A stretch of 40,627 nucleotides of DNA from Treponema sp. (GTDB lineage Bacteria; Spirochaetota; Spirochaetia; Treponematales; Breznakiellaceae). The notes beneath the pieces are model-generated. The model was not told where the DNA came from and ran no database searches. It saw only the letters and a list, made by a program, of their open reading frames with translations. A program made the position numbers and the translations under genes. Location: NCBI GenBank assembly GCA_009777735.1, contig WRLF01000019.1:1-40627 (forward strand), written 5' to 3'. Positions 37,616 through 40,627 of the stretch are shown here, piece after piece (the stretch's first letter is position 1; every line of letters starts with the position of its first letter).

Positions 37616-37811
37616 CAGCAATGTAATGCTCTAAGCCTTGTGCGGGGCCCGTCGGCGACCAAGCGCACCGCTTCGCGGCACACTTGTCGCCGACACCCGC
37701 CTTATCATGTTTAAGAGCATTACATTGCTGCCGTTATTCAGTGGGCCGTCTATGGGGGCTTGCTTTACTGATGGGGAAGATGGCTCACAAAGCAGCAGGG
37801 GAATATGGTTA
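37616..37811. repeat. Large palindromic repeat, copy 1
   Basis: A 17-bp perfect inverted repeat (37616-37632 and 37714-37730) encloses nested stems: GTCGGCGAC...GTCGCCGAC and CCGC-TTC-GCGG. Sequence from 37641 to 37811 matches copy 2 (38515-38685) at about 96%, in direct orientation. It lies between smc and the hicAB promoter. Confidence 0.85.
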
Positions 37812-37850
37812 AGTGAGAAAATAGCCGGTGAAAGCGCGAGTACCGAACTA

Positions 37851-37880
37851 TTGACATAGTGTGTATACAGTGTGTATAAT
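37851..37880 (+). promoter_or_regulatory. hicAB promoter with operator-like repeats
   Basis: TTGACA (37851-37856), 18 nt, TATAAT (37875-37880), both perfect. The spacer holds the tandem 10-mer AGTGTGTATA twice and the palindrome TGTATACA (37862-37869), as expected for a HicB-type autorepressor site. Confidence 0.75.
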
Positions 37881-37898
37881 AATGGGTAGAGTCAAAAT

Positions 37899-38102
37899 AT
37901 GAAATATAGCGAACTGAAACGGTTCTTGCGTAATCAAGGGTGTTACTGTTACGGAGAAGGCAGCCGCTACGAAAAATGGATGAACCCTGCCGTAAAAGGA
38001 GCAATAACAGTTATCGGAAGACACGATAAAGAAGAAATAAAAACAGGGACGCTAAACGGAATATTGGAAGATCTTAACATTAAAAAAGGGGGAAAAAAAT
38101 GA
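37899..38102 (+). CDS. hicA: HicA-like toxin with an altered catalytic segment
   Basis: A 67-residue dsRBD-like HicA mRNA interferase: SELKRFLRNQGC, GEGSRYEKWMNP, ITVIGRHDKEEIKTGTLNGILEDLNI. In HicA the catalytic His follows GS (GSHxxW). Here that position reads RY (GSRYEKW), so the key histidine seems absent, while the later RHDKEEIKTGTL is kept. The toxin may be weak, inactive or use another residue. Its stop overlaps the hicB start (ATGA). Confidence 0.82.
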   Translation: MKYSELKRFLRNQGCYCYGEGSRYEKWMNPAVKGAITVIGRHDKEEIKTGTLNGILEDLNIKKGGKK

Positions 38103-38497
38103 AATACACATTTCCAATGATTTTTACGCAGGAAAAAGAGGGCGGTTATTCGGTTTGTGCGTATGATATAAAAGGCGTTAATACACAAGGCGAAACAATA
38201 GAGGATGCATTGTCTATGGCAGAAGATGCTTTATGCTTAATGTTACACGATATGGAAAAAAGAAATATTGCAATACCGGCCGCTACCGATATAAATGCAA
38301 TAAAAGTTGGTAAAGGTAAATTTGTGCAGTTTGTCACTTGTGATACCGAATTTTATGAAAAATTTTTTGAAAAGAAGGCAGTGCGTAAAAATGTAACAAT
38401 CCCCAGTTGGCTTGACTATGAAGCAATGCGTGCAGGCTTAAGTTATTCCGGCGTCCTGCAAGAGGCACTAAAACAAAAATTAAACTACGGCAGTTAA
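38099..38497 (+). CDS. hicB: HicB-like antitoxin
   Basis: A 132-residue HicB with the partial RNase-H-like N-domain (YTFPMIFTQEKEGGYSVCAYDIKGVNTQGETIEDALSMAEDALCLML) and a C-terminal DNA-binding segment (RKNVTIPSWLDYEAMRAGLSYSGVLQEAL) of helix-turn-helix type. It would neutralise HicA and repress the hicAB promoter. It overlaps hicA by 4 bp. The pair is bracketed by direct copies of the palindromic repeat. Confidence 0.85.
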   Translation: MKYTFPMIFTQEKEGGYSVCAYDIKGVNTQGETIEDALSMAEDALCLMLHDMEKRNIAIPAATDINAIKVGKGKFVQFVTCDTEFYEKFFEKKAVRKNVTIPSWLDYEAMRAGLSYSGVLQEALKQKLNYGS

Positions 38498-38514
38498 GAG
38501 CAGTTATATACTTA

Positions 38515-38685
38515 TGCGGGGCCCGTCGGCGACCAAGCGCACCGCTTCGCGGCACACTTGTCGCCGACACCCGCCTAATCATGTTTTAGAGCATTACATT
38601 GCTGCCGTAATTCAGTGGGCCGTCAATGGGGGCTTGCTTTACTGATGGGGAAGATGGCTCACAAAGCAGCAGGGGAATACGGTTA
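38515..38685. repeat. Large palindromic repeat, copy 2
   Basis: It matches copy 1 (37641-37811) at about 165 of 171 positions, offset by 874 bp. The left palindrome arm (CAGCAATGTAATG) is missing here and replaced by unrelated sequence, while the right arm is kept. It ends next to a GGTTACTGTCACC motif (38681-38693). Confidence 0.85.
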
Positions 38686-38706
38686 CTGTCACCGGGGTGC
38701 GGCTCT

Positions 38707-39441
38707 TTAGAAGTTTATTACCCACCTGAGGTTACTGGGATTTGCGATGGAAATAGTCGAGATTCCAACATAACCTGATGCGCTTTCTGTCCATACATAC
38801 TTATGCAGTATAGCGTTCCAGCCTGCCTTCAGATTGATAGTGAAACCATTAACCGTCTCTGTCCAGGCCACTCCATCTTCAACGCCCGACTCACTCTTGG
38901 AGTTAGCGCTCATGGTTACATCGCTCGTAACGTAAGTATATATTACCTCATCATGACTTGTAGCAGTTTCGTACTCCCTACTAAAAATACCAGTAACACC
39001 CCATATTTCCAGTCGTAGTCGTAGTTGGATAGCATCCACTGCAGGAGAGCTCAAAGTGAAATTGTTCCAACGATCATCAAACCAATTTGTTAACCTTATC
39101 TCGCTTATATCTAACAAGTGATCTGGTGTACCAATGGTGAAATTTAACCGCCCATTATTGTTAATTAACCCGGTTCCGCCAAGGTCATGACTGACATCGT
39201 TCTCATCATCATAAAAAATGGCAGTAACTTCCCCATAGTCATCATCCTCGGAAGGTAAGGCAGTGTATTGACGAGTATTTTCATTATACAAAAATACCTG
39301 TCCGCTCAATGTCAGGGTTGCACCAAATGAACCGGGGGGTGGGGGCGGAGGGGGGCTGCCATCGCCGCCGCAAGCTGCCATTGTAAATCCGATTACCGCG
39401 ATAAGAGCGATAACCCCGAACAATTTAATAATGTTCTTCAT
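38707..39441 (-). CDS. Lipoprotein with a poly-proline tract
   Basis: A 244-residue predicted lipoprotein: signal peptide 1-23, lipobox MAAC with C24, then GGDGSPPPPPPPGSFG and a beta-rich body (ATLTLSGQVFLYNENTRQY, VTAIFYDDEND, INLKAGWNAILHKYVW). The poly-proline is encoded by runs of five to six G on the plus strand, which could slip during replication. AAGGAG precedes the ATG. It is an orphan surface lipoprotein with no named family. Confidence 0.82.
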   Translation of the reverse strand: MKNIIKLFGVIALIAVIGFTMAACGGDGSPPPPPPPGSFGATLTLSGQVFLYNENTRQYTALPSEDDDYGEVTAIFYDDENDVSHDLGGTGLINNNGRLNFTIGTPDHLLDISEIRLTNWFDDRWNNFTLSSPAVDAIQLRLRLEIWGVTGIFSREYETATSHDEVIYTYVTSDVTMSANSKSESGVEDGVAWTETVNGFTINLKAGWNAILHKYVWTESASGYVGISTISIANPSNLRWVINF

Positions 39442-39895
39442 AAAAGAACTCCTTTTTTGTGATTGAACTGAAGTCCTCGTCTACTCCCTTTAGCAGACTA
39501 ATCACGCTTGAATAACCCGCCCTCAAGAGCAGAGATATAGCAAGGCTGTATGCCCTATATCCAGTGTATTTAGGAAAATGCAGTGAAAAATTGGTAGTAT
39601 TATTTGAAAAATTGTGCTTGTTAAGTAGTTTGTATAGTTGACACGAATCTAAGTGGTGGTTTTCATATAATTGGGAGCTTGCGATTAGAACAGGGAACAG
39701 GGAACAGGGAACAGGGAACAGGGAATGGAGGACTCTGCTTTAAAGGCGTTGATGTTGATCATTGGGAAAATACTACCAGAAAACAGAAAAATTGTCCAGT
39801 AAAGCACAGTGATTTATCAAGTAGCGTAGGAGGCTCTCCCGGTGACAGTTAACCTTTTTTAAATGTTAAGATCTTCCTATTCCTGGGCGGTATTG
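39442..39895. other. 454-bp gene-free region with a heptamer array
   Basis: It contains a 7-bp array at 39688-39728, a 10-bp inverted repeat (39592-39601 with 39769-39778), and GGTGACAGTTAACC at 39841-39854. No gene is supported. Confidence 0.6.
39688..39728 (+). repeat. GAACAGG heptamer tandem array
   Basis: Five exact GAACAGG units (39688-39722) are followed by a partial GAATGG. The unit resembles the AGGGATC/AGGGACC heptamers inside rimO. Confidence 0.85.
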
Positions 39896-40441
39896 CTATG
39901 CTTCGCTTGTATTAAACCCTATCTTTCTGGTTTTTTTGGGTTGCTCTATAAGATTATTAAGTGCATGGACAATTTGTCTTATGGTTTCGTCATATTCGGA
40001 AAATTTATAGTCATTATTTTCAATGTGAAGCATTAGAAGCTTATGTAGTTCTTCAATCCGCACATCGTTTGATGTGCGTTTTAAGGCATATTTTCTTAAT
40101 TTATCAAAAACCCTTATTATCTGTATACTCATATTAATTGCATTTTCAGAATTAAGTACATTTGATAGCATGAGTACGCCGTGTTCGGTGAAGACATTGG
40201 GAAGGAACCGGACTTTAGATATATTCTTATTTGCGGTCACAAATTGTGACCACAAAATGTTCCACTCATCCTGTGTTAATTGAAACATAAAGTCTGACGG
40301 AAATCGTTCAAGGTTTCGTTTAGCAGCTTGATTTAAGACCTTAAGCTCTACCCCATACAATTCAGCTAAGACACGATCAAGCATGACTTTTTGCCCCCGA
40401 ATTTCATAGATAATGTCTTGAATTGGCATTGCCTTTCGCAT
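39896..40441 (-). CDS. ORF6N-domain protein
   Basis: A 181-residue protein whose first 90 residues match the ORF6N (KilA-N-like) domain: IIYEIRGQKVMLDRVLAELYGVELKVLNQAAKRNLERFPSDFMFQLTQDEW, then FTEHGVLMLSNVLNSENAI. The C-terminal part is helical (FDKLRKYALKRTSNDVRIEELHKLL). Such domains occur in phage antirepressors and chromosomal regulators. AAGGAG precedes the ATG. It lies between the heptamer region and copy 3 of the palindromic repeat. Confidence 0.88.
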   Translation of the reverse strand: MRKAMPIQDIIYEIRGQKVMLDRVLAELYGVELKVLNQAAKRNLERFPSDFMFQLTQDEWNILWSQFVTANKNISKVRFLPNVFTEHGVLMLSNVLNSENAINMSIQIIRVFDKLRKYALKRTSNDVRIEELHKLLMLHIENNDYKFSEYDETIRQIVHALNNLIEQPKKTRKIGFNTSEA

Positions 40442-40526
40442 AGGTACTCCTTACCCTATTTATGGTGCGAAAATGCGAAATGCTTGCATCACAATCTCTC
40501 ATTGGTCGTTGTCCTACTGGTAAAAA

Positions 40527-40627
40527 CAGCAATGTAATGCCACAAAACTTATGCGGGGCCCGTCGGCGACCAAACGCACCGCTTCGCGGCACCCTTGTTG
40601 CCGAGACCCCCCCAATCATGTTTTACA
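40527..40627. repeat. Large palindromic repeat, copy 3 (cut by window end)
   Basis: The left arm CAGCAATGTAATGC (40527-40540) and the core from 40552 match copy 1, with more differences than between copies 1 and 2. The right arm lies beyond the window. Confidence 0.75.

Noticed and set aside
37616..37730. Palindromic repeat as a fifth attC site
   Set aside because: It is a long imperfect palindrome, but its ends lack the RYYYAAC and GTTRRRY boxes and it is unlike the left-end sites.
38334..38582. Minus-strand open frame across palindromic repeat copy 2
   Set aside because: The same arginine-rich product appears in copy 3 (40404-40619); it is read-through of the repeat, not a gene.
39688..39728. 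Possible CRISPR array
   Set aside because: The units are 7 bp and directly adjacent, with no spacers; a simple tandem repeat.

Overview
The window looks like a chromosomal segment of a host-associated spirochaete, probably Treponema or a close relative. This is inferred from the many small lipoproteins with short lipoboxes, a short SMC protein, a YjfB-like motility protein and the overall style of the genes; no rRNA or other decisive marker is present. The middle (about 5-37 kb) is a dense, moderate-GC housekeeping core. The two ends (1-5.1 kb and 37.6-40.6 kb) are AT-richer accessory DNA built around repeats.

Left end (1-5.1 kb): four attC-like sites (1-127 partial, 1000-1174, 3583-3792, and a half site at 4822-4870) separate blocks that resemble integron gene cassettes. 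The blocks hold a MNT/HEPN toxin-antitoxin pair, a repeat-containing lipoprotein, an XRE regulator, a PIN-toxin pair and a DUF4268 protein with a nuclease-like N-terminus. No integrase is in view. The last site abuts a truncated lipocalin-like reading frame, which suggests an insertion boundary.

Core: a DUF4143 AAA+ ATPase (minus strand) is followed by a plus-strand run: a DUF2007 protein, ftsH, a LolA-like protein, a RodZ-like protein, rimO and a PfkB sugar kinase. Next comes a vitamin B12 uptake operon under a cobalamin riboswitch with a visible intrinsic terminator: a small lipoprotein, a BtuB-like receptor, btuF, btuC and btuD. Then rny and gyrB, convergent with uppP. Beyond these lie a CofE-family protein, a polysaccharide deacetylase, a GT2 glycosyltransferase, a chimeric scar (60 bp of pbpC fused to 32 bp of the deacetylase gene end), a YjfB-like gene, pbpC, a formylglycine-generating-enzyme-like lipoprotein, a minus-strand lipoprotein/MATE/HAD operon, a VanY-like peptidase lipoprotein and smc. 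The smc product is 996 residues and has no recognisable hinge domain.

Right end (37.6-40.6 kb): three copies of a large palindromic repeat, two of them flanking a hicAB module as direct repeats, then a poly-proline lipoprotein and an ORF6N-domain protein.

Two genome-wide habits show up. First, 7-bp-period tandem repeats occur both between genes (upstream of ftsH; at 39.7 kb) and inside rimO and btuF, where they fall in linkers and keep the frame. Second, several genes without a Shine-Dalgarno sequence have a -10 box only 5-8 nt before the start codon, which suggests leaderless transcripts.
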